NCBI GenBank assembly: GCA_021324975.1
Contig: JAJPIA010000144.1
Span: 1-64,000 of the forward strand
Length of the DNA stretch: 64,000 bases
DNA from: Bacillota bacterium
GTDB lineage: Bacteria > Sysuimicrobiota > Sysuimicrobiia > Sysuimicrobiales > Segetimicrobiaceae
Direction: 5' to 3'
Of the stretch, positions 34,685 through 44,304 are shown piece by piece. The notes under the pieces were generated by a model. The model saw nothing but the letters and a program-made list of their open reading frames with translations. It had not been told where the DNA came from and made no database searches. Made by a program: the position numbers and the translations under genes. The stretch's first letter is position 1. Every line of letters starts with the position of its first letter.

Positions 34685-36625
34685 ATGCCCGCGCGCCGGC
34701 ACGCGCCCGTCCGCTCCCCCGTGACGCGTTATGCCGTCGTGGGAACGGCGGGCCACATCGATCACGGCAAGAGCGCGCTCGTGCGCGCCCTGACCGGGAC
34801 CGACCCGGACCGGCTGGCGGAGGAGCAGCGCCGGGGCATGACGATCGACCTTGGGTTTGCCCACTTCGACCTGCCGGGCGGCGTGCGGGTCGGGATCGTC
34901 GACGTGCCCGGGCACGAGCGGCTCATCCGCACGATGCTCGCCGGCGCCACCGGCATCGACCTCGTGCTGCTGGTTGTGGCGGCCGACGAGGGCATCATGC
35001 CGCAGACACGTGAGCACCTGGACATCCTGCGGTTCCTGCGGGTGACCTGCGGCGTTGTCGCGCTCACGAAGATGGACCTGGTGACGGACGCGGAGTGGCT
35101 GGCCCTCGTCAAGGACGAGATCCAGGGCGTAGTCCGCGGGACGTTCCTGGAACAGGCGCCGCTCGTGGAAGTATCGTCCCGGACGGGCGCCGGGCTGCCG
35201 GCGCTGGTCGCGGCCATCGGCCAGGGGCTTGCCACAGCGTCCCGGGCCAACGCGGACGCGCCGGCGCGCCTGCCGGTGGACCGGAGCTTCACGATGGCGG
35301 GCTTCGGGACCGTCGTGACAGGCACGCTGTGGTCGGGGCAGATTCGCACGGGCGACGTGCTGGCGCTCCTGCCCTCGGGCCGGGAGGTGCGGGTGCGGCA
35401 GGTGCAGAGTCACGGCGAGATCGTGACGGAAGCCACCGCCGGGCAACGGGCCGCGCTGAACCTCGTGGGCGTCGGCAAGGATGAGGTTGCCCGGGGCGAC
35501 GTGCTGGCGGCGCCCGGCGCGTACCGCCCATCCGCTGTCGTGGACGTCCGGCTGCGACTCCTGCCCGACGTCTCGCCGCTCCGGCACCATGAACGGGTTC
35601 GCCTGTATCTCGGCGCCGACGAGGTGATCGGCCGCGTGCGCCTCCTCGATTGCGACACGCTGCCGCCCGGCGGGGAGGCGGCCGCGCAGCTTCGGCTGGA
35701 GCGGAGCACGGTGGCCGCCCGCGGCGACCCGTTTGTCATCCGCCGGTACTCGCCGATGACGACCGTGGGCGGCGGCGAGATCATCACGGTGGATGCGCCC
35801 GTGCGCCGCCGCGGCGTCGCCGCGGCGGAAGCGCTCGTCTCCGCGGCATCCGCCGGCATGGACGCCCGCATGCGCGAGGCGCTTGCGCGCGCCGGCCGCG
35901 CCGGTGCCACCGTCGAGGAGCTTGCGCGATCGCTCGACATCACCGTGGCGCGTGCCGGCGAACTCCTGGACACGCTGCGGGGCGCGGGCGACGTCTACGG
36001 GATCCGCGGGCGGGTCTTCTCCGCGGAGACGGTGGAGCAACTCCGCCGGGCGGTCGTCGCGACCCTTACGGCGCATCATGCCGCCGTCCCGTGGCGCGCT
36101 GGGATGCCCCGCGAGGAGCTCAAGCGCCGCGCGTTCCCAAGTGGCGACGACCGCCTGTACGGCGTCGTGCTGGATGAGCTCGCAGAGTCCGGCGCGATCG
36201 TCGCGGAGCCTGCGCTCGTCCGCCTTGCCGCGTTTGCGCCGGCCCGGAGCCGCGAGGAGGCCGCCGCCGCGGAAGCGATCGCCGCCGCCTACCGCCACGG
36301 GCGATTCGCGCCGCCGGCGCCGGAGGAGGTTCTCGCGCACGCGGTCGACCGGGGCGCCGCGGACCGGATGTTTCAGGCGCTCCTCGACGACGGGACACTC
36401 GTCGAGGCGGGCGGGATCGTGTTTCATCGTGACGGGGTTGCCGAGATCGAGGCGCAGGCGGTGGCGCATCTCGAGCGGCACGGCGAGCTCACCGTGGCAG
36501 TGCTGCGCGACCTGCTCGGCAGCAGCCGCAAGTATGTGCTCGCGGCGCTCGAGCTGCTCGACGCGCGCCGCGTCACCCGACGGACCGGCGACAAGCGCGT
36601 CCTCGTCAAACCGGCGGGGGAGTAG
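34685..36625 (+). CDS. selB: Selenocysteine-specific elongation factor SelB
   Basis: 646 residues. The GTPase motifs are [11 protein letters not shown] (G1), MTIDLGFA (G2), DVPGHE (G3) and TKMD (G4), followed by EF-Tu-like domains 2 and 3 and four C-terminal winged helices (about 390-640) that bind the SECIS hairpin. SelB brings Sec-tRNA to in-frame UGA codons. The first 12 residues are Arg/Pro-rich; GTG 34721 ([11 protein letters not shown]) is an alternative start closer to the family N-terminus. Confidence 0.96.
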   Translation: MPARRHAPVRSPVTRYAVVGTAGHIDHGKSALVRALTGTDPDRLAEEQRRGMTIDLGFAHFDLPGGVRVGIVDVPGHERLIRTMLAGATGIDLVLLVVAADEGIMPQTREHLDILRFLRVTCGVVALTKMDLVTDAEWLALVKDEIQGVVRGTFLEQAPLVEVSSRTGAGLPALVAAIGQGLATASRANADAPARLPVDRSFTMAGFGTVVTGTLWSGQIRTGDVLALLPSGREVRVRQVQSHGEIVTEATAGQRAALNLVGVGKDEVARGDVLAAPGAYRPSAVVDVRLRLLPDVSPLRHHERVRLYLGADEVIGRVRLLDCDTLPPGGEAAAQLRLERSTVAARGDPFVIRRYSPMTTVGGGEIITVDAPVRRRGVAAAEALVSAASAGMDARMREALARAGRAGATVEELARSLDITVARAGELLDTLRGAGDVYGIRGRVFSAETVEQLRRAVVATLTAHHAAVPWRAGMPREELKRRAFPSGDDRLYGVVLDELAESGAIVAEPALVRLAAFAPARSREEAAAAEAIAAAYRHGRFAPPAPEEVLAHAVDRGAADRMFQALLDDGTLVEAGGIVFHRDGVAEIEAQAVAHLERHGELTVAVLRDLLGSSRKYVLAALELLDARRVTRRTGDKRVLVKPAGE

Positions 36626-36757
36626 GCTCGGAGCGCAGGCGGCGCGCCGAGCCCCGGCGAAGCTACAGTGCCGGCGCCTCCCGTGGACACCAGTGTCCGG
36701 CCGCGACCGGCCGGGCGTCACCGCGCCGAACGATGGCCCTCAGGATGGAGTGACCGC

Positions 36758-37312
36758 ATGGCGAAGACGCACGCGGGCCCGACCGAGACCGACCCGATCC
36801 TGCACCGATGGAGCACCCTCGTCGCGGACGTGCTCCTCGACCACCGCGTCCACATGTTCGGCTACGTCCCCGACGAGGTGAGCGGCCATCTGCTCCGGCG
36901 GCTCGAGGCCGAGCCGGCGTGCACGGTCGTGTGCTGCACGCGGGAGGAGGAGGCCGTCGCCACCGTGGCCGGCGCGTACCTCGGGGGCAAACGGGGTGCG
37001 GTCGTGCTCCAGACGAGCGGGATCGGCAACTCGATGAACGCCCTGGGATCGTTCGTCGTCCCGTATCAAATTCCGATGCTGCTCATCGTGAGCGAGCGCG
37101 GCGGCCTCGGCGAGTTCAATCCCGCCCAGGTGCCGCTCGGGCACGCCGTACCTCGAGTGCTCGACGCGCTCGGCATCCAGACGTTCCCGCTCACGCCGGA
37201 GGCCGAGATCGCGCCGGTCCTCGCGGGCGCCGCGGAACTGGCATTTGCGACGATGATGCCTGTGGCCGTGGTGCTCACGACGCGGCTGACCGGGGGCAAG
37301 ACGCTCCGATGA
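36758..37312 (+). CDS. Split ThDP decarboxylase, alpha (PYR) subunit, sulfopyruvate/phosphonopyruvate type
   Basis: 184 residues forming only the PYR domain of a thiamine-diphosphate enzyme. The catalytic glutamate lies in CTREEEAVATVAGAYLGG, followed by VVLQTSGIGNSMNALGSF, closely like ComD of sulfopyruvate decarboxylase or the N-terminal half of phosphonopyruvate decarboxylase. I start at ATG 36758 (GGAG upstream); the track's start adds an unrelated Arg/Pro-rich stretch. It overlaps the beta subunit gene by four bases (ATGA). The true substrate, a 2-oxo acid, is not fixed by sequence; no coenzyme M genes are nearby. Confidence 0.82.
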   Translation: MAKTHAGPTETDPILHRWSTLVADVLLDHRVHMFGYVPDEVSGHLLRRLEAEPACTVVCCTREEEAVATVAGAYLGGKRGAVVLQTSGIGNSMNALGSFVVPYQIPMLLIVSERGGLGEFNPAQVPLGHAVPRVLDALGIQTFPLTPEAEIAPVLAGAAELAFATMMPVAVVLTTRLTGGKTLR

Positions 37313-37875
37313 ACCGGCTCGACGCGATCCGGCGCATCGTTCCGCTGCTCGGCGACGCGGCCGTGGTCTCGAACCTTGGGCGCAACACGTACGACCTGTA
37401 CGAGGCGTCGGACCGGCCGGAAAACTTCTACATGTGGGGCGCGATGGGGTCGACGTCGTCCGTCGGCCTCGGGATCGCGATGGCGCAGCCGGCGCGCCGC
37501 GTCGTCGTGCTCGACGGTGACGGCTCGATGCTGATGAGCCTCGGCTGCCTCGCCACGGTGGCGGCGTATCGGCCGGCGAACCTCATTCTGGTTGTGCTCG
37601 ACAACGAGACCTACGAGACGACCGGCGGGCAGGCGACGCACTCGGGACGCTGCGCCGACCTGGAGGCCGTCGCCCGCGGCGCCGGGCTGGCCCATACCGC
37701 CACCGTCACGACGGTGGATGACTTTGCCGCCGCGCTCGGGCGTGCGCTCCGGGACCCCGGGCCCTGGTTCATCCTGGCCAAGGTCGAGCAGGCGACCTCA
37801 TTTGCCCGCGTTCCACGTCGCCCGATCTTCATCAAAGACCGGTTCATGGCCGCGCTGGGCACCACCGCAGGCTAG
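37309..37875 (+). CDS. Split ThDP decarboxylase, beta (PP) subunit
   Basis: 188 residues with the cofactor-binding PP domain: GDGSMLMSLGCLATVA and the NETYETTGGQATHSG segment give the ThDP-Mg motif (GDG...N). MGSTSSVGLGIAMAQP matches the ComE/phosphonopyruvate decarboxylase pattern. The start at ATG 37309 overlaps the alpha gene, and the track lists it inside a longer shadow frame. Active sites would form between alpha and beta. Following transporter genes might import its precursor; that link is inference. Confidence 0.82.
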   Translation: MNRLDAIRRIVPLLGDAAVVSNLGRNTYDLYEASDRPENFYMWGAMGSTSSVGLGIAMAQPARRVVVLDGDGSMLMSLGCLATVAAYRPANLILVVLDNETYETTGGQATHSGRCADLEAVARGAGLAHTATVTTVDDFAAALGRALRDPGPWFILAKVEQATSFARVPRRPIFIKDRFMAALGTTAG

Positions 37876-37942
37876 CATCGCGCCGGTGCGACGCCTCGGC
37901 GCTTCACGCTCGGCGGCGCGGTGATGCCGTGAGTGCGCGGCC

Positions 37943-38119
37943 GTGGCGCCCTGTGTATCCCACGCCGGCGGGCAGGTCGAGGGGATCCTGGGCCTGCCCG
38001 AGCTCTACCGCGAACTCCCGGGACTGTTCGAATACCGGCGGTTCGAGAGCGACGAGCTGACGGCCAAAGCCCGGACGCTCGAACGCCTCCTCCACGATTA
38101 CGCCGCCGGCCACGCCTGA
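37943..38119 (+). CDS. Small ORF of unknown function, possibly a gene remnant
   Basis: 58 codons from GTG to TGA, too short for the ORF track. The product (AGGQVEGILGLPELYRELPGLF, FESDELTAKARTLERLLHDYAAG) reads like a natural helical protein with balanced composition and GC-rich third positions. I do not recognise the family. No clear ribosome-binding site precedes the GTG, and a stop lies just upstream in frame, so it may be the 3' remnant of a larger gene. Confidence 0.4.
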   Translation: MAPCVSHAGGQVEGILGLPELYRELPGLFEYRRFESDELTAKARTLERLLHDYAAGHA

Positions 38120-38250
38120 GCGGGCACGCCGCTCAATTGAGAGTTTCCTGTTCCCTACCCGATCCCAGAGGGGGCACACCGCCGTTCAGCGCGAAATAGC
38201 GCCTGGGCACGGGAGTGTTCAAGGCAGGGCCCGGGGAGGGAATGCCGGCG

Positions 38251-39813
38251 ATGGGCAGAGGGATCGTTCTTCGGATTCTTGCGGTCTGCGTGATTTCGGC
38301 CCTGTTGTGGCCGTTGTCGACCGGCGTAACCGCTCAGACGCGGTCGGGCGGCATCATCAAAGTCGCGACGGACGCCGAACCCAATACGTTCGACTGGATG
38401 ACGTCGACCGCCACGGCGACGCGCCTCGTCGCGTGGCACGTGTTCGAAGGGCTGTTTGCCATCGATCAGCAGTACCAGGTGCGGCCGCTGCTGGCGGAGG
38501 GTTTCGCCGCGAGCCCGGACGGTCTCCGCTACACAATCAGGCTGCGCAAAGGCGTCAAGTTCCACGACGGCCAGCCGATGACGGCCGGCGACGTCATCGC
38601 GTCGCTCGAGCGCTGGGGCAAACTGAGCAGCGGCGGCCGGGAGACGTTCAAGCACGTCAAGGACATCCGCGCCCCCGACCAGAGCACCGTCGAAATCAAC
38701 CTGTCCTCGCCGTTCGCGCCGCTGATCACGAGCCTGGGCGACCCCAAGCAGTCCGCGATCGTCATGCCGAAGGCCATCGCGGAGCGGGCGGGCGCGCAGC
38801 CGGTGCGCGAACTGGTCGGCACCGGCCCGTACATCTTCAAGCAGTGGACGCCGGGCCAGATCATCGTGCTCGCCCGTAACCCAGCCTACGCCTCGCGGAC
38901 GGAGAACTGGGGCGGCCTGACGGGCCGCAAAGTCGCGTACGCGGACGAGGTCCACTTCTATCCCGTGACGGATCCGCAGGTGCGCCTGTCGGGCGTGTCG
39001 ACCGGGCAATACGACTTCGCCCTGGCGCTTCCCGCGGACCTGTATCCGAAGGTGAAGGCCGACCGGCGCCTGACGGCCGATATCGTGCACGTCTTCAGCT
39101 GGCCGGGGATCGTCTTCAACAAGGCGCGCGGCCCGTTCACCGACGTCCGGCTGCGCCAGGCCGTCCAGTACGCGATCAAGCCCGCCGACCTGATGGCCGC
39201 GGCGGTCGGACCCAAGGAGTTCTGGGCGCTCGATCCGGGCCTGTTCTTCCCCGAGCAGCGCGGCGTCTACAGCACCGCCGGAGCGGAGATCTACAACCAC
39301 CAGAATCTCGACAAGGCGCGGGCGCTGATGCGCGAGGCGGGCTACACGGGCCAGAAGATCGTGCTCATGTACACCAAGGATTACACGTGGATGAACAACG
39401 CCGGGCAGGTGCTGGCGCCGGAGCTGCAGGCCGTGGGGTTCAACGTCGACTCGCAGGTGTACGACTGGCCCACGCTGCTGAGCCGCCGCACCAAGCCGCA
39501 GTTCTTCGATATCTTCATCACCGGCTTCTCCCCGTCGATCGATCCGACCGGGATCATCTTCTTCGGCCCGAAGTGGCCCGGCTGGTACCAGAGCGCCGCC
39601 CTGGACAAGGTGCTGGAGGAGTGGAGCCGGACGCCGGTCACGGCGCAGGCCGAGCGCCACAAGATCATGGACGAGATTCAGACGGTGTTCTACAACGAGG
39701 TGCCGGTGGCCAAGCTCGGCAACCAGTACGGGCTGGAAGTCTACAACGATCGCCTGCAGGGTTACACGAGCTACTTCGACGTGCGGTTCTGGAACACGTG
39801 GGTGACGCGCTGA
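38251..39813 (+). CDS. ABC transporter substrate-binding protein, family 5
   Basis: 520 residues. A signal peptide (about 1-30, ILAVCVISALLWPLSTGVTAQT) precedes a family 5 binding-protein fold with GVKFHDGQPMTAGDVIASLERW, IVMPKAIAE, GTGPYIFKQW and LRQAVQYAI. Family 5 proteins bind peptides, opines, nickel or glutathione-like ligands; the ligand here is unknown. Start ATG 38251 lies 10 bases after GGGAGGG; ATG 38242 and the track's GTG 38215 are alternatives. Two permease genes follow, but no ATPase genes. Confidence 0.9.
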   Translation: MGRGIVLRILAVCVISALLWPLSTGVTAQTRSGGIIKVATDAEPNTFDWMTSTATATRLVAWHVFEGLFAIDQQYQVRPLLAEGFAASPDGLRYTIRLRKGVKFHDGQPMTAGDVIASLERWGKLSSGGRETFKHVKDIRAPDQSTVEINLSSPFAPLITSLGDPKQSAIVMPKAIAERAGAQPVRELVGTGPYIFKQWTPGQIIVLARNPAYASRTENWGGLTGRKVAYADEVHFYPVTDPQVRLSGVSTGQYDFALALPADLYPKVKADRRLTADIVHVFSWPGIVFNKARGPFTDVRLRQAVQYAIKPADLMAAAVGPKEFWALDPGLFFPEQRGVYSTAGAEIYNHQNLDKARALMREAGYTGQKIVLMYTKDYTWMNNAGQVLAPELQAVGFNVDSQVYDWPTLLSRRTKPQFFDIFITGFSPSIDPTGIIFFGPKWPGWYQSAALDKVLEEWSRTPVTAQAERHKIMDEIQTVFYNEVPVAKLGNQYGLEVYNDRLQGYTSYFDVRFWNTWVTR

Positions 39814-39884
39814 GACGCCCCGCGGGGCGCAGCCGGCGCGCCGGGCGGGCCCGCGCCGCGGCCGGAACGCGCGCGCAGTAGGGG

Positions 39885-40826
39885 ATGGCGCGGTACGCGG
39901 CCGGGCGCGTCCTGGCCCTGGTGCCGGTGCTGCTCATCGTCGGCGTCACGGTCTTTCTGCTGATCCACCTCATCCCCGGCGATCCGGCGTCCGTGATCCT
40001 GGGCCCGGAAGCGACCGACACGCAGGTCGCACAGCTGCGCGCGGCGCTCGGCCTGGACCGGCCGTTGTACGTGCAGTTCGTCGTGTGGTTCGGGCGCGTG
40101 GTGCACGGCGATCTCGGCGACTCGATCTTCCTCCGCCAGACGGTCACCCGCGCGATCTGGGACCACCTGAGCCCCACGGCGAGTCTGACCGCCCTGGCGG
40201 AGGCGCTCGCGCTCGCGGTGGCGATCCCGTCCGGCATCCTCGCGGCGTGGAAGCGCGACACCCGCTACGATCAGATCTTCATGATGCTGGTGCTGCTCGG
40301 CGTCTCGATTCCGTCGTTCTGGACCGGGCTCAACCTGATCGCGCTGTTCGCGGTCGCCCTGCGCCTGTTTCCGGTCGCCGGCTACGTCTCGCCGGCGCAC
40401 GGCGTCGGCCCGTGGCTCGGGAGCCTCGTCCTGCCCGCGGCCGCCCTGGCGTTCACGCAGGCCGGCCTGATCGCCCGGATGGCCCGCGATTCGACGATCG
40501 ACGTGCTGGCCGAGGACTACATCCGGACCGCCCGCAGCAAGGGCGTGCGCGAGCCGCGCGTGCTGGCGCGCCACGCGTTCCGCAACGCGCTCATCCCCAC
40601 CGTCACGGTGGTGGGGACGAGCCTCGCCAACCTCCTGTCCGGGGCCGTTATCGTGGAGACCGTGTTCGTGCTGCCCGGCATCGGCAACCTGGCGGTGCAG
40701 TCGATCAGCCGGCGCGACTACCCGGTGATCGAAGGCGTGGTTCTGCTCGTGGCGCTCGTCTACGTCATCGTCAACCTCGCCGTCGATCTCCTGTACGCGG
40801 CCCTCGACCCGCGGATTACGTACTGA
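39885..40826 (+). CDS. ABC transporter permease, DppB/OppB type
   Basis: 313 residues with about six membrane helices. The N-terminal helix and LIHLIPGDPASVILGPEA loop are typical of DppB. The EAA loop is in the cytoplasmic segment DYIRTARSKGVREPRVLARHAFRNALIP, and the end LAVDLLYAALDPRI is the family C-terminus. It forms a heterodimeric channel with the DppC-type permease encoded next (TGATG overlap). Confidence 0.93.
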   Translation: MARYAAGRVLALVPVLLIVGVTVFLLIHLIPGDPASVILGPEATDTQVAQLRAALGLDRPLYVQFVVWFGRVVHGDLGDSIFLRQTVTRAIWDHLSPTASLTALAEALALAVAIPSGILAAWKRDTRYDQIFMMLVLLGVSIPSFWTGLNLIALFAVALRLFPVAGYVSPAHGVGPWLGSLVLPAAALAFTQAGLIARMARDSTIDVLAEDYIRTARSKGVREPRVLARHAFRNALIPTVTVVGTSLANLLSGAVIVETVFVLPGIGNLAVQSISRRDYPVIEGVVLLVALVYVIVNLAVDLLYAALDPRITY

Positions 40827-41722
40827 TGGAGCACTTCCTCCGCGCCCTCGTCCGCCGCCGGCCGATCGCCGCGGCTGCGGTCGCGGTGCTCGCCGTGATC
40901 GTCCTCGCGGCGGTCCTGGCGCCGGTGCTCGCGTTGCCGGCGCCCGACCGGTTCGATATGAGTGCGCGGCTCGCGCCGCCGAGTCTTGCGCACCCGTTCG
41001 GCACCGACAACTTCGGCCGGGACGTCCTCAGCCGGGTCGTCTACAGCGCCCGCGTGTCTCTCCTCATCGGGCTCGGCGTGATGGTGGTCAGCACCGCGGC
41101 CGGCACGCTCGCCGGCCTCGCCGCCGGCTACTACCGCCGCATCGACGGCCCGGCGATGCGGGTCCTCGACGGCCTCATGTCGTTCCCCGCGATTCTGCTG
41201 GCCATCGCGCTCGTGGCCGCCCTCGGCGTCGGCGCGCGCAACGAGATCATCGCGATCGCCCTCGTCTACTTTCCGCGAACCGCCCGCATCGTCCGCGCGT
41301 CCACGCTCACGCTCAAGCAGCGGGCGTTCGTCGAGGCCGCGGTCGCGCTGGGCGAGGGCGACCGCCGGATCCTCACCGTGCACATCCTGCGCAACGCCCT
41401 CACGCCGCTGATCGTGCAGTCCACGTTCGTGTTCGCGGAGGCAATCCTCGCGGACGCGGCGTTGTCGTTCCTCGGGTTGGGCGTCCGACCCCCGACGCCG
41501 ACCTGGGGCAACATGCTGGACGACGCCCACATCTACATCGAGACGGCACCGTGGTTCGTCGTCTTTCCCGGCGTCGCGATCGTGCTGACGGTCCTGTCTC
41601 TCAACCTCGTGGGCGACGCCGTACGCGATCTCGCCGATCCCTACGCCGTCGCCGGACGCCGGGCCCGCGCGGCGCGGGACCGCCGGCTCTCGCGAGCGGT
41701 CCCCAAGCCCGCGCAGGAATAG
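40826..41722 (+). CDS. ABC transporter permease, DppC/OppC type
   Basis: 298 residues starting at ATG 40826, which overlaps the DppB stop. Family features are HPFGTDNFGRDVLSRVVYSARVSL, the EAA-loop region FVEAAVALGEGDRRILTVHILRNALTPL and LSFLGLGVRPPTPTWGNML. About six membrane helices are seen. The ATPase subunits expected after it (DppD/DppF) are missing; instead a divergent-looking regulator gene begins 84 bases downstream on the same strand. Confidence 0.93.
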   Translation: MEHFLRALVRRRPIAAAAVAVLAVIVLAAVLAPVLALPAPDRFDMSARLAPPSLAHPFGTDNFGRDVLSRVVYSARVSLLIGLGVMVVSTAAGTLAGLAAGYYRRIDGPAMRVLDGLMSFPAILLAIALVAALGVGARNEIIAIALVYFPRTARIVRASTLTLKQRAFVEAAVALGEGDRRILTVHILRNALTPLIVQSTFVFAEAILADAALSFLGLGVRPPTPTWGNMLDDAHIYIETAPWFVVFPGVAIVLTVLSLNLVGDAVRDLADPYAVAGRRARAARDRRLSRAVPKPAQE

Positions 41723-41793
41723 CCAGGCGATACGTCTTCCGAAGTCTCCGTGCGGCGTCTGTGAGGAGGATCGCCGGAGCCCTGTGCCGAAGG

Positions 41794-41807
41794 CTGATGA
41801 TCATCAG
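41794..41807. promoter_or_regulatory. Perfect 14-bp palindrome at the regulator's start codon
   Basis: CTGATGATCATCAG is a perfect inverted repeat whose last base is the first base of the GTG start codon of the FCD regulator. FCD-type regulators bind short palindromes, so an autoregulatory operator is likely. Confidence 0.5.
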
Positions 41808-42592
41808 TGATTAACAACAGAACAGGAAATCATGATTCGCTGAACGCTGTCCGTTTGGACCGGGAAATCCTGCGCCTCGTTTCAGAGAGCAACGGGCCGA
41901 TTGGGCAGGGTACGCTCACGCTCTTGCTGCGGCAGCAGGGGGTGGTCATCAGCACGCCCACGATCGGCCGCAAACTACGGGACCTCGAATTTGCCGGGGC
42001 CCTTCGCAAGGTCAGCGTCGAGGGGCGCATCATCACGGGGCACGGTCGCCACGTCCTCAAGCAGTGGCAGTCGGACGCCCATTTTCGGACGTCTGGGGAG
42101 GCCCTGCTCGAGACTCTGAAGCGCAGCGACAAGCAGCATCTGTTGGCGCTCCTCGCTGCGAGGCGCGTCGTCGAGACCGAAGCCGCCGCCATGGCGGCGG
42201 TGCATGCTTCTCGCCAAGCCGTTGCGCGGATGGAGGACATTCTCGCGCGCGAGATCGAGCGCATCAAGGATGGTGGGCTCGGGGCGGCCGAAGACGCGGC
42301 TTTTCATCAGGAGATCGGACGGGCCTCCGGGAATGCCGTTCTCGCCTCGTTCATCTCGCTGGTGCGCCACAACCGGCGCTACAACGTCATCGTCACCTCG
42401 ATGCGGGCGGCCGTGGGGGCACAACTCGCCATGGATCACAAAGCGATCCTCGACGGCATCAGGCGTCACAACCCGCAAGCGGCGCGCCGTGCCATGGATC
42501 GTCATCTCAGAAATCTCATTCACGACTTGGACCGGTATTGGGCACGGAACGCCTCTGCGAAGCCTCGGACACGGCGGACCCGGGCGCTGTAG
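41807..42592 (+). CDS. FCD-domain regulator with an NrpR/HTH_12-like winged helix
   Basis: 261 residues. The N-terminal winged helix (about 15-85, DREILRLVSESNGPIGQGTL, PTIGRKLRDLEFAGAL) resembles the NrpR-type HTH and not the GntR HTH normally joined to FCD. The C-terminal FCD domain (about 110-245) keeps the metal-ligand positions AFHQEIGRASGN, DHKAI and DRHL. FCD domains sense organic acids. It sits between the two transporter sets and probably controls one or both. A palindrome overlaps the GTG start. Confidence 0.8.
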   Translation: MINNRTGNHDSLNAVRLDREILRLVSESNGPIGQGTLTLLLRQQGVVISTPTIGRKLRDLEFAGALRKVSVEGRIITGHGRHVLKQWQSDAHFRTSGEALLETLKRSDKQHLLALLAARRVVETEAAAMAAVHASRQAVARMEDILAREIERIKDGGLGAAEDAAFHQEIGRASGNAVLASFISLVRHNRRYNVIVTSMRAAVGAQLAMDHKAILDGIRRHNPQAARRAMDRHLRNLIHDLDRYWARNASAKPRTRRTRAL

Positions 42593-42611
42593 GGTGAAGG
42601 GGGAGGTTGGG

Positions 42612-44273
42612 ATGACGTTCCATCACGTGGCAGCACGAATGACGCGCCGTGCGTTGGTGAAGCACGCCATGCGAGCCGGCGTGGCGCTTTCGTTGGCGGG
42701 CCTCGGGGAGGCATCGCGGGTGCCCCCGGCCGCAGCCGCGGCGGCCGCGTCGACGTCGCCGCGCCCGGGCGGCGAGCTCACGGTCGGTCTCTACCGTACA
42801 CTGGACAAGCTCGACCCGGCGGTGTACTGGGGACCGCCCGAGACTATGGTGACCCAGATGGTCTTTGACTCGCTGGTTTACCTGGGGAACGACCTCAATA
42901 TCTACCCGGGACTCGCGACGTCATGGACCGTCGCCAACGACGGGAGGTCGATCACCTTCCGGCTGCGGCGCGACGTCAGGTTCCACGACGGCACCGAGTT
43001 CAACGCGGCGGCGGTCAAGGCGCACTTCGACCGCTGCGTGGACCCCGCGACGAAGTCGCAGTACGCCAAGTCGCTGCTCGGCCCCTACGACTCGACGGTA
43101 ATCATCGACGATTCGACGGTGCAGCTGCGCCTCAAGGAGCCGTTCGCGCCGATCTTCGACTCGCTGAGCCAGGGGTATCTCGGGATTCCGTCGCCCGCCG
43201 CGGTGAAGAAGTACGGCGAGGATTTCCAGGACCACCTGGTAGGCGCCGGGCCGTTCGTGTTCGTCGAATGGGCGCGCGACACGCATGTCACGTTAGCGCG
43301 CAACCCGAACTATCGCTGGGGCACGACCTTCCCCGGCAAGACGAACGCGGGCCCGCCTTACCTGGACCGGCTCACGTTCAAGTTCGTGCCGGAGCAGAGC
43401 ACCCGCGACGCATTGATGAATGGCCGCCAGGAACTGCGTGTCGAGGCGTGGCCGGGTCCGTTGCGCCTGCGGGACTGGCAGAAGGATTCCCACTTCGCCC
43501 TGTACCGCGGCGTGTCGCCCGGGACCACGTGGTTCAACTTCATCAACACGCAGAAGCCGCCGACGAACGAACTCGCCGTGCGCCAGGCGATCAACTACGC
43601 GGTCAGCAAGGACACGATCGTCAAGGTTTTCTATCCCGGGTTCGCGCGCCCGACGTGGAACCTCATCGGCCCGACGAGCTTCGGCTACGACCCGGCCCTG
43701 GACCATCTCTATACCTTCGATCCGCAGAAGGCGCAACAGCTGCTGGACGGGGCGGACTGGAAACCCGGGCCGAACGGCGTGCGCACGAAGAACGGCGCCC
43801 CGCTGCACGTCGACGTGTTCACGAGCGGATTCATGACCGAAAATTACAAGCAGCTGATGCTGACGATGCTGCAGGACGTCGGGTTTTCGACCCGCCTGAT
43901 CCAGGGGACGCCGGCCGACCGGACCGTGGCCGGCAGCAAGGGCCTCTACCATCTGATCAACCGGGAGTTCGAGGCCAGCGATCCGCATTATCTCGTCGAT
44001 CTGTTCGCGTCGAAGAACGTCGGCAGCTTCGCGTGGGCGATGAACAAAGACCCGGAGCTGGACGAGCTGCTGGCGCGGCAGGACGTGACGCTGGACCGGA
44101 AGGCGCGCCAGGCGCTCGTGTCGCGGGCGACGCGCCGCATTCTCGAGCAGGCCTACGTCGTGCCGATCTACATCACGCTGTTCGTGTGGGTGACCGACGC
44201 CCGGGTCAAGAACTTCCACATGGACGCGCGATCCTGGTACCCGTACTTTCAAGACGCATGGCTTGAGGCGTAG
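42612..44273 (+). CDS. ABC transporter substrate-binding protein, family 5 (second set)
   Basis: 553 residues from ATG 42612, after a GGGAGGTTGGG site. The N-terminus MTRRALVKHAMRAGVALSLAGL has paired arginines before a hydrophobic stretch, compatible with Tat export. The binding-protein body shows VRFHDGTEFNAAAVKAHFDR, GAGPFVFVEW and VRQAINYAVSKD. It resembles, but is clearly diverged from, the binding protein at 38251. Ligand unknown. Two permease genes and an M20 peptidase follow, suggesting import of a peptide-like or N-acyl compound. Confidence 0.9.
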   Translation: MTFHHVAARMTRRALVKHAMRAGVALSLAGLGEASRVPPAAAAAAASTSPRPGGELTVGLYRTLDKLDPAVYWGPPETMVTQMVFDSLVYLGNDLNIYPGLATSWTVANDGRSITFRLRRDVRFHDGTEFNAAAVKAHFDRCVDPATKSQYAKSLLGPYDSTVIIDDSTVQLRLKEPFAPIFDSLSQGYLGIPSPAAVKKYGEDFQDHLVGAGPFVFVEWARDTHVTLARNPNYRWGTTFPGKTNAGPPYLDRLTFKFVPEQSTRDALMNGRQELRVEAWPGPLRLRDWQKDSHFALYRGVSPGTTWFNFINTQKPPTNELAVRQAINYAVSKDTIVKVFYPGFARPTWNLIGPTSFGYDPALDHLYTFDPQKAQQLLDGADWKPGPNGVRTKNGAPLHVDVFTSGFMTENYKQLMLTMLQDVGFSTRLIQGTPADRTVAGSKGLYHLINREFEASDPHYLVDLFASKNVGSFAWAMNKDPELDELLARQDVTLDRKARQALVSRATRRILEQAYVVPIYITLFVWVTDARVKNFHMDARSWYPYFQDAWLEA

Positions 44274-44304
44274 CGGGCGGGCGCGCCCGCGCTGAGGGAA
44301 TGCC

